From: Molossus alvarezi
Taxonomy: Eukaryota; Chordata; Mammalia; Chiroptera; Molossidae
DNA length: 64,000 nucleotides
Direction of reading: 5' to 3'
Assembly: GCA_037176705.1 (NCBI GenBank)
Contig: CM073889.1
Location: 103,061,890-103,125,889 of the forward strand
Shown here: piece by piece, positions 30,026-40,870 of the stretch
Layout: each line of letters begins with the position of its first letter
How positions within the stretch are numbered: the first letter of the stretch is position 1
Position numbers and translations under genes: made by a program
Notes under the pieces: generated by a model
Database searches by the model: none
Told to the model about the DNA's origin: nothing
Seen by the model: only the letters and a program-made list of their open reading frames with translations

Positions 30026-30928
30026 ATGGTGAGAAACAGAAACAAAAGCCAAATGAAAGATCAAGAGACCTCTACAGAAGATGAAATAAATGAGGTGCAG
30101 TTAAGCAAGTTAACAGAACTAGAATTTAGAGCCATGATGATGCGGAAGCTCAACAGCATGTGTAAGGACATGAGCAACATTAGTAAAGACATAGAAATGT
30201 TGAAAATAAACCATCTGGAAATGAAAAACCAACAGGAAGAAATGAAGAATGACATATCAGAAATGAAAAACACACTGGAAGGTCTAAAAAGCAGAGTAGG
30301 GGAAGCTGAGGACCGGATCAGTGAATTAGAAGACAGGCTAGAAGAAATCAACCAATCAGAAAACCAAAAGGAAAAAAAGATTAAAAAACAAGAAGAGAGC
30401 TTACGAGAATTGTGGGACAACTGGAAACGTAATAATATTCGTATCATAGGAGTCCCTGAAGAAGAAGAAAGTAAGCGAGGGCTAGAGAATATATTCAAAG
30501 AAATAGTGACAGAAAACTTCCCTAATTTGGTGAAGGAAGAAGGCATTCAAGTTCAAGAAGCTCAGAGAGCCCCAAGTAAGAAGAACCCAAACAGGCCCAC
30601 ACCAAGACACATAGTAATCAAACTGCCAAAAATTCAAGACAAAGAGAGAATCCTAAAAGCAGCAAGAGATAAGCAACAGGTTACCTACAAAGGAACCCCC
30701 ATAAGGCTCTCAGCTGACTTCTCACAAGAAACATTACAGGCTCGAAGGGAATGGCATGAAGTAATCAAGGTCATGAAAAACAAGGATCTGAATCCAAGAC
30801 TACTCTACCCAGCAAGGCTATCGTTCAAAATAGAAGGCCAAATAAAGAGCTTCCCAGACAAAATAAGGCTAAGGGAGTACATTAGCACCAAACCAGCACT
30901 GCAAGAAATGTTAAAAGGACTGCTGTAA
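30026..30928 (+). CDS. L1 ORF1 protein (RNA-binding chaperone), intact
   Basis: The product is 300 residues, a little shorter than the ~338 of human. ORF1p trimers coat L1 RNA in the cytoplasmic particle and act as a nucleic-acid chaperone during target-primed reverse transcription. Layout: basic, disordered N terminus (1-40); heptad-rich coiled coil (about 45-125, e.g. ISELEDRLEEINQSE); RRM-like domain (about 135-202, RNNIRIIGVPE to PRHIVIKLPK); C-terminal domain (about 205-295) with KAARDKQQVTYKG and LQARREW. I chose the ATG at 30026 (GAAAATGG, A at -3 and G at +4) because the matching site is the start in the antisense copy. The same frame stays open upstream to an ATG at 29930, but that 32-residue extension looks like 5'UTR. 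No internal stop. Confidence 0.95.
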   Translation: MVRNRNKSQMKDQETSTEDEINEVQLSKLTELEFRAMMMRKLNSMCKDMSNISKDIEMLKINHLEMKNQQEEMKNDISEMKNTLEGLKSRVGEAEDRISELEDRLEEINQSENQKEKKIKKQEESLRELWDNWKRNNIRIIGVPEEEESKRGLENIFKEIVTENFPNLVKEEGIQVQEAQRAPSKKNPNRPTPRHIVIKLPKIQDKERILKAARDKQQVTYKGTPIRLSADFSQETLQARREWHEVIKVMKNKDLNPRLLYPARLSFKIEGQIKSFPDKIRLREYISTKPALQEMLKGLL

Positions 30929-30973
30929 TTACCAGGAGAAATGGGAAGAAAAATAGAACCACACTAAACAAAA

Positions 30974-33900
30974 ATGGCAATAAATAAGTACATATCAATA
31001 ACCACCTTAAATGTAAATGGACTGAATGCTCCCATAAAAAGACACAGAGTAGCTGACTGGATAAGAAAGCAAGACTCATCTATATGCTGTTTACAAGAAA
31101 CCCACCTCACAACAAAAGACTCACATGGATTGAAAGTGAAGCGATGGAAAAAAATCTTTCAAGCAAATGGAAAAGAAAAAAAAGCTGGGGTAGCAATACT
31201 GATATCTGATAAAATAGACTTCAGATTGAAGGCCATAACTAGAGACAAAGAAGCCCACTACATAATATTGAAAGGATCTATCCAACAGGAAGATATAACC
31301 TTGATAAACATATATGCACCCAATATAGGAGCACCAAAATATATTAAAAATCTCCTGGAGGACTTCCAAGGAGAAATCGATAGCAATACAATCATAACAG
31401 GGGACTTCAACACCCCGCTCACATCACTGGATAGATCCTCTAGACAAAAAATTAGCAAGGAAACAGAGACTCTAAATGAAGCACTAGACCAAATGGATTT
31501 AATAGATATCTACAGAGAACTACACCCCAAAACTACAGAATTCACATTCTTCTCAAGTGCACATGGGACATTCTCAAAGATAGACCACATGTTAGGGCAC
31601 AAACTAAGTCTCTACAAGTTCAAGAAGATTGAAATTATAACAAGCATCTTCTCAGACCACAATGGTATGAAACTAGAAATCAATTGCAAGAAGAACATGC
31701 AAAGACATTTTAACACATGGAAGCTAAATAGAATGTTATTAAACAATGAATGGGTCACCGAGGAAATCAAGGAAGAAATCAAAAACTTCCTGGAAACCAA
31801 TGAAAATGAGGACACAACAATACAAAATCTATGGGATGCAGCAAAAGCAGTTCTGAGAGGGAAGTTTATAGCACTACAGGCCTACCTCAAAAAAGAAGAA
31901 AAATCTCTAATAGACTACCTAACCTCACAACTTAAAGAACTAGAGAGTAAACAAAAAGAAAACCCCAGAGCAAGTAGAAGAAAAGCAATAGTAAGGATCA
32001 GAGCAGAAATAAACGACATAGAGACCAAAAAAACAATCCAGAGGATCAATAAAACAAAGAGCTGGTTTTTCGAAAAGATAAACAAGATTGATGGACCCTT
32101 AGCTAGACTCACCAAGAAACAAAGAGAGAGAACCCAAATACATAAAATCAGAAATGAAACAGGAGAGATAACAACTGACCCTACAGAAATACAAAAGATC
32201 GTTAACAACTACTATGAAAAATTATACGGCAACAAATTTGAAAATCTAGGCGAAATGGACAAATTTCTAGAAACACATAGTCTCCCAAAATTGGATCAGA
32301 TAGAGATTGAAAACTTGAACAGACCAATAACAACAGAAGAAATTGAAGATGTAATCAAGACTCTTCCAGCAAACAAAAGCCCAGGCCCGGATGGCTTCAC
32401 AGGGGAGTTTTACCGAACATTCAAAGAAGAACTAATACCCATTCTCCTCAAACTATTTCAAAAAATTCAAGAAGAAGGAAGACTTCCAAACTCGTTTTAT
32501 GAAGCCAGCATAACTCTAATTCCAAAACCAGAAAAAGACACAACAAAGAAAGAAAACTACAGGCCAATATCCCTGATGAACATAGATGCCAAAATCCTGA
32601 ACAAAATACTAGCAAATCAAATCCAGCAATACACCAGAAAAATTATCCACCATGACCAGGTGGGATTCATCCCAGGGATGCAAGGCTGGTACAATATTCG
32701 CAAATCCATAAATGTGATACACCACATAAATAAATTGAAGAATAAAAACCACATGATCCTATCAATAGATGCCGAAAAAGCCTTTGACAAAATCCAGCAT
32801 CCATTTCTGATAAAAACGCTCAGCAGTGTGGGAATAGAGGGATCATATCTCGACATAATAAAGGCCATATATGAAAGACCTACAGCCAACATCATACTCA
32901 ATGGGCAAAAACTAAAAGCATTTCCCTTAAGAACAGGAACAAGGCAAGGATGCCCACTTTCGCCACTCCTATTTAACATAGTACTGGAAGTCTTAGCCAC
33001 AGCAATCAGACAGGAAGAAAAAATAAAAGGGATCCAAATTGGAAAGGAGGAAGTGAAATTGTCATTATTTGCAGATGACATGATACTGTACATAGAAAAT
33101 CCCAAAGACTCCACCAAAAGCTTACTAGACTTAATAAATGAATTTGGCAAAGTAGCAGGATACAAAATTAACGTCAAGAAATCGATGGCATTCTTATACA
33201 CCAATGATGAACTCACAGAAAGACAAAATTAAGCAAACAATCCCATTTACCATTGCGGCAAAAAAATTAAGATACCTAGGAATAAACTTAACCAAAGAGA
33301 TAAAGGACCTATTCGCAGAAAACTACAGGTCTTTGAAAAAAGAAATAGAGCAAGATGTAAAAAAGTGGAAGAACATACCCTGTTCATGGATTGGGAGAAT
33401 TAACATCATTAAAATGTCCATATTACCCAAAGCAATCTATAGATTCAACGCAATCCCCATCAAAACACCAACGGCATACTTCAAAGAATTAGAACAATTA
33501 CTTCAAAAGTTCATATGGAACCAAAAAAGGCCTCGAATAGCCACAGCAATCTTGAAAAAGAAGAACAAAGTTGGAGGGATCACAATACCAGATTTCAGGT
33601 TATACTACAAAGCCACCATAATCAAAACAGCCTGGTACTGGCACAAGAACAGGTATATAGACCAGTGGAACAGAATAGAGAACCCAGAAATGGACCCTAG
33701 GCAATATGCTCAATTAATATTTGACAAAGGTGGCAAGAGCATTCAGTGGAGTAAGGACAGCCTCTTTAATAAATGGTGCTGGGAAAATTGGACAGCTACT
33801 TGCCGAAAAATGAAACTAGACCATCAACTTACACCCTACACCAAAATAAACTCAAAATGGATAAAAGACTTAAATGTAACTCATGAATCCATAAAAATCC

Positions 33901-34799
33901 TAGAGGAGACTGTGGGCAACAAAATATCAGACATCATACGCAGCAGAATTTTTACTGACACATCACCTAAGGCAATAGAAACAAAGGAGAAAATGAACAC
34001 ATGGGACTACATCAAACTCAAAAGCTTCTGCACAGCGAAAGATACAATCATCAAAACGGAAAGGCTACCCACTGTATGGGAGAGCATAATTGCCAATGAT
34101 ATATCAGATAAGGGGTTAATTTCCAATACATATAGAGTGCTCATACAACTCCACAAAAGGAAGACAAAGAATCCAATTAAAAAATGGGCAGAGGAACTAA
34201 ATAGACACCTCTCCAAACAGGACATACAAATGGCTAAGAGACATATGAAGAAATGTTCATCATCACTAATCATCAGAGAGATGCAAATCAAAACAACAAT
34301 GAGGTATCACCTCACACCTGTCAGAATGGCCGCCATCAACAAATCATCAAACAACAAGTGTTGGCGAGGGTGTGGAGAAAAGGGGACTCTAGTACACTGT
34401 TGGTGGGAATGCAGACTGGTGCAGCCACTATGGAAAACAATATGGTGTCACCTCAAAAAATTAAAAATTGAACTCCCATTTGACCCAGTGATCCCACTTC
34501 TAGGAATATACCCTAAGAAGCCTGAAACACCAATCAGAAAGAATATATGTACCCCCATCTTTGTAGCAGCACTATTTACAATCGCTAAGATCTGGAAGCA
34601 GCCCAAGTGCCCATCAGTAGACGAATGGATTAAAAAGCTGTGGTACATATACACAATGGAGTACTACGCAGCGGTAAGAAAGAAAGATCTCTTATCCTTT
34701 GAGACTACATGGAGGGACCTGGAAAGTATCATCCTAAGTGAAACAAGCCAAGCAGAGAAAGACAAATTTCATATGATCTCACTGATTTCTGGAATATAA
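30974..34799 (+). pseudogene. L1 ORF2 (endonuclease-reverse transcriptase), one frameshift
   Basis: A normal product would be about 1275 residues. The first 752 codons are open: AP-type endonuclease (1-239) with N13, E42 (QETH), D144/N146 (GDFN), D204 and D228/H229 (SDHN), then reverse transcriptase with SPGPDGF (469-475), the first catalytic Asp near 599 (SIDAEKAFD) and FADD (699-702). A single extra base in the AAAA run at about 33224-33227 creates TAA at 33230-33232. The remaining frame is open to TAA at 34797-34799 and includes the zinc-knuckle-like CX3CX7HX4C (CWRGC...HCWWEC) near 34358. All visible catalytic residues are retained, but reverse transcriptase C-terminal sequence is out of frame, so this copy should not make full-length ORF2p. 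Confidence 0.95.
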
Positions 34800-35015
34800 T
34801 GAACATAACAGTTTGAGGACAATCCCCTAAGGAGTGGGGAGCTGAGAGAGGGATGAACAACAGAACTTAAATGCATGGAGGCATGAACAGTGGACATGGA
34901 CAACAATCAGGGGAAGGGGCAGGGAGGGAAGGGGGAGGGGGGAATCAGTGGGGGAAAAAGGAGAATCATTTGTAACAAAAATTAATCAATAAAAATAAAA
35001 TAAAAAAAAAAAAAA
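34800..35015 (+). promoter_or_regulatory. L1 3'UTR with G-rich tract, polyA signal and tail
   Basis: Contains a run of G triplets and longer (about 34913-34963) able to form a G-quadruplex, a shared feature of mammalian L1 3'UTRs. ATTAATCAATAAAAATAAAA follows with AATAAA at about 34988, then an A tail ending at the target duplication. Confidence 0.88.
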
Positions 35016-35031
35016 AATAAACCAGGGAGAG

Positions 35032-36280
35032 CCCCAAAGTACCAGATAAACCAAGAAGACCAAACACATATTAAAAAGGCTCTGAAAACTAAACTGCCAT
35101 TGGAACCTTTGGAACCACTGCCATAAGAGTAGGCTGAGACTTTCATGCTAAATCTCAATATGGTGATTGCCATCCAAAAGAAAAGCTTTAAATAGAACCC
35201 AGGGCCTTCTACTGTAAGATACAAAATGTTCAGAATACAATAAACAATCACCAGTCATACCAAGAACCAAAAATATGACAACCTGTATGAGAAAAGATAA
35301 TCAACTGATGCCAACACTGAGATGCATCATACAGTAAAATCTTAAGAGGATTATGAAGTAGCTGTCATAAGACTACTTCAACAACGCATTACGAATTTTC
35401 TTGAAACATATTTTTTAAAATGTAAAATCTAGGCCCCAAATAGAAATTATTTAAAAAACAAAATGGAAATCACTGAGCTGAAAAATACATATAAAAAAAC
35501 TCAGTAAGTGGGTTCGATAGTAGAGTGGAGATGACAGAGAATAGAACCAATGCACTGAAGACAGAATAGAAGACACCCATTATGAACAACAGAGAGAAAG
35601 CAGACTGGAAAAAAACACACAAAAAACTCAAACAGAAACTTAGGGACCAGTGTAGCAATAACAAAAGATCCAACATTTATATAATTGAACTCTCACATCA
35701 TTGAAGTCCCAGGAGAGGAGACAGTGTGGAGCTGAGAGAGTGTTTAAAGAAATAATGTCTGAAAACTTCCAAATTTGGTGAAAGACACAAACCTACTGGT
35801 CAAAGAACCTGAGCAAAACCAAACATGATAAATCCAAAGAAATCTATACCAAAACACATCATGACTTTTGAATACTAATGATAAGAAACTGCAACAACTA
35901 AAGGCAACCACAGAGAAACTGTCACTTTATATATAGGGAGTTACCAATTTAAATAATAAAAATTTCCTTATCTGAAATCAAGGAAGTCAGAAGGAAATGG
36001 CACAATTATTTTTCAAGTGCTGAAAGAAAAAAACAAAAACACCTGTCAACCATGAATTTTATAATTGCCAAACTATCCTTCATAAATGAAGGGAAAATTA
36101 AAACATTCTCAGATAAAGAAAAATCCTAAGAATTTTTCACTATTATGTCTACTCTTAAAGACTGGCTTAAGGAAGTTCTTCAAAGAGAAAGAAAATAATA
36201 AAACAAGGAATACTGGAACATCAGGAAAGAAAAAGGAACCATGAAAAACTCATAGGTATAGGTACACATATTAAACTATC
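35032..36280 (+). mobile_element. Old L1 5'UTR/ORF1 remnant, sense
   Basis: Decayed L1M-type ORF1. Landmarks in order: AAGAGTAGGCTGAGACTTTC, GATACAAAATGTTCAGAATA, TTGGTGAAAGACACAAACCT, AAATGGCACAATTATTTTTC, and AAGGAAGTTCTTCAAAGAGA at its end. Stops occur throughout. It continues after the LTR insertion as ORF2. Confidence 0.82.
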
Positions 36281-36537
36281 TGTTGTGGACCAAATGTTTG
36301 TGCCCTCCCATAATTCATATGTTGATGCTCTAACCCATAATGTGAGTTCACTTACTGAGACAGGGCCTGTGAAGAGATGATAAAATTTAAATGAGGTTAT
36401 AAGGGTGGGGCCCTTATCTAATAGGGCTGGTGCTCCTATAGCAAGAATAAGAGGTCATGTGAGGATACAGTGAAAAGGCATCTGTCTGCAAATCAGGAAG
36501 GGAGCTCCCATGAGAATCTGAATAACTTGGCATCCCC
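36281..36537 (+). mobile_element. MLT1-like MaLR LTR, partial
   Basis: Starts TGTTGTGGACCAAATGTTTG and shows AATTCATATGTTGATGCTCT, AAGGGTGGGGCCCTTATCTA and GTCATGTGAGGATACAGTGA in the order of MLT1A-type LTRs. The 3' portion is missing. MaLR LTRs are fossil, non-coding remains of ERVL-related retrotransposons. Confidence 0.82.
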
Positions 36538-38992
36538 TCTCAACAACTGATAGAACTAGACAGAAATCATCAAATATATAAAACAACTCAAAAACAAAAA
36601 AACAAAAACACTATAAACTATCAGGATCTAATCAATGTGTTATATAGAACATTTCACCCAATGAAAGCAGTACACATTCCCAACCCCCACCCCCAAACGT
36701 CTACAAAACATACTTTATATAGAGATAGATATACTGGGCTATATACAAACCTGCACGATTAAAACATTTGAAACCACACAGAATGTGTTCTTTGATCAAA
36801 ATGGAATCAAACCAGAAATCAGTAACAGAAAGACTACAGAAACCATAGAACATCTGGAAATTAAACAACACATTTCTAAGTGATCCATGGGTCATTAAAT
36901 AAGTACCAAATGAAATAAAAATGGATAGAACTGAATGAAAATAAAAACACTGTGTGACAAAATTTGTGGGATGTAGCTAAAGCAATGAGAAGGGAATTTA
37001 TTGCACTAAAATGCATATATGAAGGGAAATGTCTCAAATAAATAATATGTGCACCTACCTCAAAAACCTAGAAAAATAACAAACTCAAATCAAGCAGAAG
37101 GAAGGAAATAATATAAACTGGAGTAGAAAACATTAACTTGAAGATAGAAAAATGAAACATATAATTTAAAATTTAACAAATTAAAAACATACAATAAAGT
37201 TCCTTGAAAAATATCAACAAAATTGATAAAGCTCTAACCAGACTAAAAAAAAGAAGAAACACATTACCAATTATTAGAAGTGAAATAGCTCCCAACACAG
37301 ATTTTTACATCCATTGAGGGGTGACAAAGTAATGCTACCAACAATATCATGCTCATAAATTGGAAAATTTAAAAGAAATGGACCAGTCCTCAAAAACCAC
37401 AATCAAAACTCAGAGTATAAGAGACAATCTAAACAGCCCTTTAACCATCAAAGAAACTAAATTTACAATTAAGATTCTCCTGAAAATAGAAATTTCTAAG
37501 CCCAGACACTACCAGTGGAAAATTCTAACAGACATTTAAAGAAGAATTGATGGCACCTTTACACTATCTCTTCTAGGAAACAAAAGAGGGCTTTTCCAAT
37601 TCATTTTATGAGGCAAGAATTACTCTGATAACAAAAACCAGACAAATGAAGTACCCCCATAAAGGAAACAAAACAAAACATCAGAAAACAAACAAAAAGA
37701 CAAAAGCAGCCACACAAGAGACCGATATTTTTCATGAACTGAGATGCAAATTCTCAACAAGATATTGCACAATTAATTCAACAATGGATAGCAGTACACT
37801 ATGACCCAGTGAAATTCTTCTAGGATTTCAAGGCTGATTCAACACTGAAAAATCAGTTAATGTAAACTATCATATCAACAACCTAAAGAAAAATCATGTA
37901 AGTATCTCAATTGATTTAAAAAATAGCATTTGCAAAATCCAATACCCATTCACGATAAAATCCCTCAGCAAACTAAAATTACTTCATATAGATAGAAGGC
38001 ATCTACAAGAAACCTACAGCTAACATCATACATAATGGTGAAAAAAAAATCAATGTTTTTCCCCTAAGACTGGGAATAAAGTACGATTTTTTTCTCACTA
38101 CAGTCATCCCTCATTTATCGCGATTAATCCATTCCAGACTCGCGGTTGCACTTGGCGTTGAAGGATTTGCGGGGGTGCTTGAATACACAGGCCTACAGTC
38201 CATACGTACAGTAATTTTAATTTTGATTGTAATAGAGGGGTGTACAATGGACTCAGACAACTGAGCGCACGCTGTATCATTTTCACTGTCTCGATCAACT
38301 TTTTAACGAATGTATTTGAAAAAACTGCGATAGAGTGAAGCTGCGAAAGTCGAAGCGGGAAGTGGCGAGGGACGACTGTACTCTTTTTCTACACAATACT
38401 ATAAGTTCTAGCCAGGACGAAAAGGCAAGAAAAAAAAGACATTCAGATTGAAAAGGAAGACATTAAATGGTCCACATCTGCAGATGACATCATTGTTTAC
38501 ATAGAAAATCCTGAGGGGGGGGACCTCCGAGGAGTCAACATCAAAAAGAAAATGGGAAAACAATGACAGCGCCAAATGCTGTCAGGATGAAGACAAATTG
38601 GATGCTTATATATTGCTGGGAGGAATTGCCTTGGGAAAACAGTTTAGAAGTTTCTTAAAATGCTAAACTTGTAAATACCATACAGTCCAACCACTACACT
38701 CCTAGGTATTTATCCCAGAGAATTAGAAGTTTATATTCAAACAAAATTCTGTGTAAGAATGTTCACATTAGTGTTATTTGCAATAGCTCAGATATCCTTC
38801 AATAGATCAATGGTTAAATGAACTATGATATATATGTATCATATAATATAACTCAATAAAAATGAATGAACTATTGATACACATAAAAATTTGGGTGACT
38901 CTTCAGGGAATTATGTTGAGGTGGGGGGAAGAATGCCAATCCAAAAAGTTATATGTCATATTATTCCATTTTTATAACATAATAATGATCTT
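36538..38992 (+). mobile_element. Old L1 ORF2 and 3' region, sense, interrupted by a MITE
   Basis: Runs from the endonuclease part (CAACAACTGATAGAACTAGA) through the linker to the reverse-transcriptase catalytic region (TCTGCAGATGACATCATTGT, still reading ADD, at about 38480). An internal deletion follows and then the L1 3' region (AATTGCCTTGGGAAAACAG, CTCCTAGGTATTTATCCCAG). No long frame survives. Confidence 0.82.
38099..38380 (+). mobile_element. TA-flanked Tigger-like MITE
   Basis: A 278-bp element (38101-38378) with TA on each side. The left end CAGTCATCCCTC and right end GAGGGACGACTG are inverted repeats with one mismatch. It is CpG-bearing, has no coding capacity, and is inserted in the ORF2 remnant of the old L1, whose sequence joins cleanly on either side. 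The TA target and CAGT ends suggest mobilisation by a Tc1/mariner-class (Tigger-like) transposase. Confidence 0.85.
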
Positions 38993-39217
38993 GCTGTTTA
39001 TTTTAATTGAATTTATTGGGGTGACTGGCTGAAAAATGATATAGGTTTCAGGTGTACAATTCTGTAATACATCATCTCTATATTGAATTAAGTGTACACC
39101 ACCCTGAGTCAAGTCTCCTTCCAGCTCCATTTATTCCCCCCCCCCAATCTCTTTTGTCTCAACCACTCCCATTTCTCTCTGGTAATCACCATTCTGTTGT
39201 CGGTGTAAACTTTTAGA
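38993..39217 (-). mobile_element. L1 3'-end fragment, antisense
   Basis: TTGAATTTATTGGGGTGACT, TATAGGTTTCAGGTGTACAA and CACCACCCTGAGTCAAGTCT are the complement of a bat L1 3'UTR type, also found at 40535-40830. It interrupts the old sense L1. Confidence 0.8.
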
Positions 39218-39595
39218 ATTGTAGGGAAAATTAGTGGTTGCCAGGGTGTGGGGGGATGGGAAGTAGTTGGGTGTTATAAAAGTAAAATAGGAGGGATTCT
39301 TGTGGGTTTGAAAGTATTCAGGATCTTGACTGTGGTGGTGGACACAACCCTATAGAGATGATACAGTTTTATAGACCTGCATACACACACAAGTGAGTAC
39401 AAGTTAAATGGGAATTCTGAATAAGGTGGTGGGTCAATGTTAATATCCTGCTCATGATATTACAGCTTAATTTTTTCTTTGGAGGAAACTGTACAAAAAA
39501 TGTAAAGAGATCTCTACTATTTCTTGCAACTGTGTATTATTTCTTGTTACAGCATATGAATCTATAATTATTTTTCAATGAAAAATGGAGCCTTT
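39218..39595 (+). mobile_element. 3' end of the old sense L1
   Basis: TTAGTGGTTGCCAGGGTGTG, a G-rich patch, and TGTGGTGGTGGACACAACCC are typical L1M 3'UTR sequence. It completes the copy begun before 28.9 kb. Confidence 0.7.
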
Positions 39596-39639
39596 CATGC
39601 CATACTAAGTCAGCTCTCCAGAAAAGAAACCTGTGAATT

Positions 39640-39925
39640 TGTGTATGTGTGTGTGTATGTGTGTGTGTTTTATCCTCACCCGAGGACACCTTTCCATTTT
39701 CTGTTCAGATAGAGTGGGATGGAGAGAGAGGAAGAGAGGGAGAGAAGCACTGAGGTGAAAAGGACACATCAAGTGGTTGTCACCCACATGACCTAAACAG
39801 GGCCGGGGACAAACTGCAACTGAGGTATGTGCCCTTAGCAGGAACCGAACCCAGGTCTCTCTGGACCATAGGCCAACGCTCTAACCGCTGAGCCAAACCT
39901 GCCAGGCCTGTTTGTGTTTTTTTTT
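39640..39925 (-). mobile_element. Ves SINE next to a (TG)n tract
   Basis: Body about 39668-39908. A TG-rich run (39643-39668) precedes it, and TGTTTGTGTTTT follows; together they may be the target duplication. Tail unit TATCCTCACCCGAGGACACC and head present. Confidence 0.9.
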
Positions 39926-40240
39926 AAGTTTTCTCATGGTCATTTGTGATCAAGTCAATCTCCTCCCCACTTCCCTGATCCCTGACAACCACTGATCTGA
40001 TTTCTGTCCCTATAGATTTGCTTTTTAAAATTGGATATAAATCGAATCATATGGTATATTATCTTTTGAGTCTGATGTATTTCACTTAGCACAGAGATTC
40101 ATCCGTTTTTGCATATATCAATAGTTTGTTCCTATCTATTGATGGGTTGTATTATGAGCCTTTCAGTTGCTGGGCATCCCTGTCAGCACTTTGTATTGTC
40201 AGCATTTTTATTTTTAAATTTTAGTTATTTTAGTTGTTTA
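39926..40240 (-). mobile_element. Old L1 3'-region fragment, antisense
   Basis: GATCCCTGACAACCACTGAT, ATAAATCGAATCATATGGTA and CATCCGTTTTTGCATATATC are the complement of L1M 3' sequence, diverged. Confidence 0.65.
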
Positions 40241-40534
40241 GTGTCCATTCCACCCTGTCCCCACACTTATCTAAGATCTTTTAGAACAATGGAGTGATTC
40301 ATGATACATAAACATGGTGGCAAGATGCCTAGTGCCTGTTAGAGAAAACTCATAGTCCTCTGCATGATGTTGAAAGTATTGTATCACTTCCCCTCAGATA
40401 ACTTTCCTAGTTTCCTCTACAGCCACTTTACTCGGCTGTATCTATACCAGGTGTCCTTTCTTCTTGCCTTCTCCCTGTTTTCGAAACTTCTCAGACAATT
40501 GCATTCTTTTATGCAGCGGTATTTTATTAGTTAT
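40241..40534. other. Unassigned sequence
   Basis: About 290 bp with no recognised element. Confidence 0.35.
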
Positions 40535-40870
40535 GATGTTTCCTTTATTTTTAAAATTGAATTTATTGGAATGACATTGGTTAATAAAATTATATAGGTC
40601 TCAAGTGTACAGTTGTATGATACATCATCTGTATACTGCATTGTTTGCCTACCACCCAAAGTCAAATCTCCTATCACCATGTATTTGACTCCCTTTGCCC
40701 TTTACTCCCCCTTCATAACCCCCTTCACTCTGGTAACCACCATACTGTTGTTTGTATCTATGAGTTTTGTCTGTTTGTTTTTCTTGTTTGTTCATTTGTT
40801 GCTTTCTATTTTATATCGCACATATGCATGGACCTCCACTTATATTTCACAATCTAAACAAAATAAAATT
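40535..40870 (-). mobile_element. L1 3'-end fragment, antisense
   Basis: ATTGAATTTATTGGAATGAC, AATAAAATTATATAGGTCTC and CTACCACCCAAAGTCAAATC match the same L1 3'UTR type as 38993-39217. The frames here (92 and 70 codons) are by-products. Confidence 0.78.

Larger units (their letters stand above)
28932..35031 (+). mobile_element. Full-length young L1 with perfect 16-bp duplication
   Basis: Body 28948-35015 (6068 bp) between exact copies of AATAAACCAGGGAGAG (28932-28947 and 35016-35031). Order: 5'UTR of 1078 bp with tandem monomers, ORF1 (30026-30928), 45-bp spacer, ORF2 (30974-34799 with one frameshift), 3'UTR with a G-rich tract, and an A-rich tail with AATAAA. No SINE has inserted into it and both ORFs are nearly clean, so it is by far the youngest L1 in the window. 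The insertion target is an older L1. Confidence 0.97.

Noticed and set aside
30061..30546. 161-codon antisense frame opposite L1 ORF1
   Set aside because: A shadow of the lysine/glutamate-rich ORF1 on the other strand, giving a serine/phenylalanine-rich peptide.
32617..33216. 199-codon antisense frame opposite L1 ORF2
   Set aside because: A shadow of the reverse-transcriptase coding sequence; no independent features.
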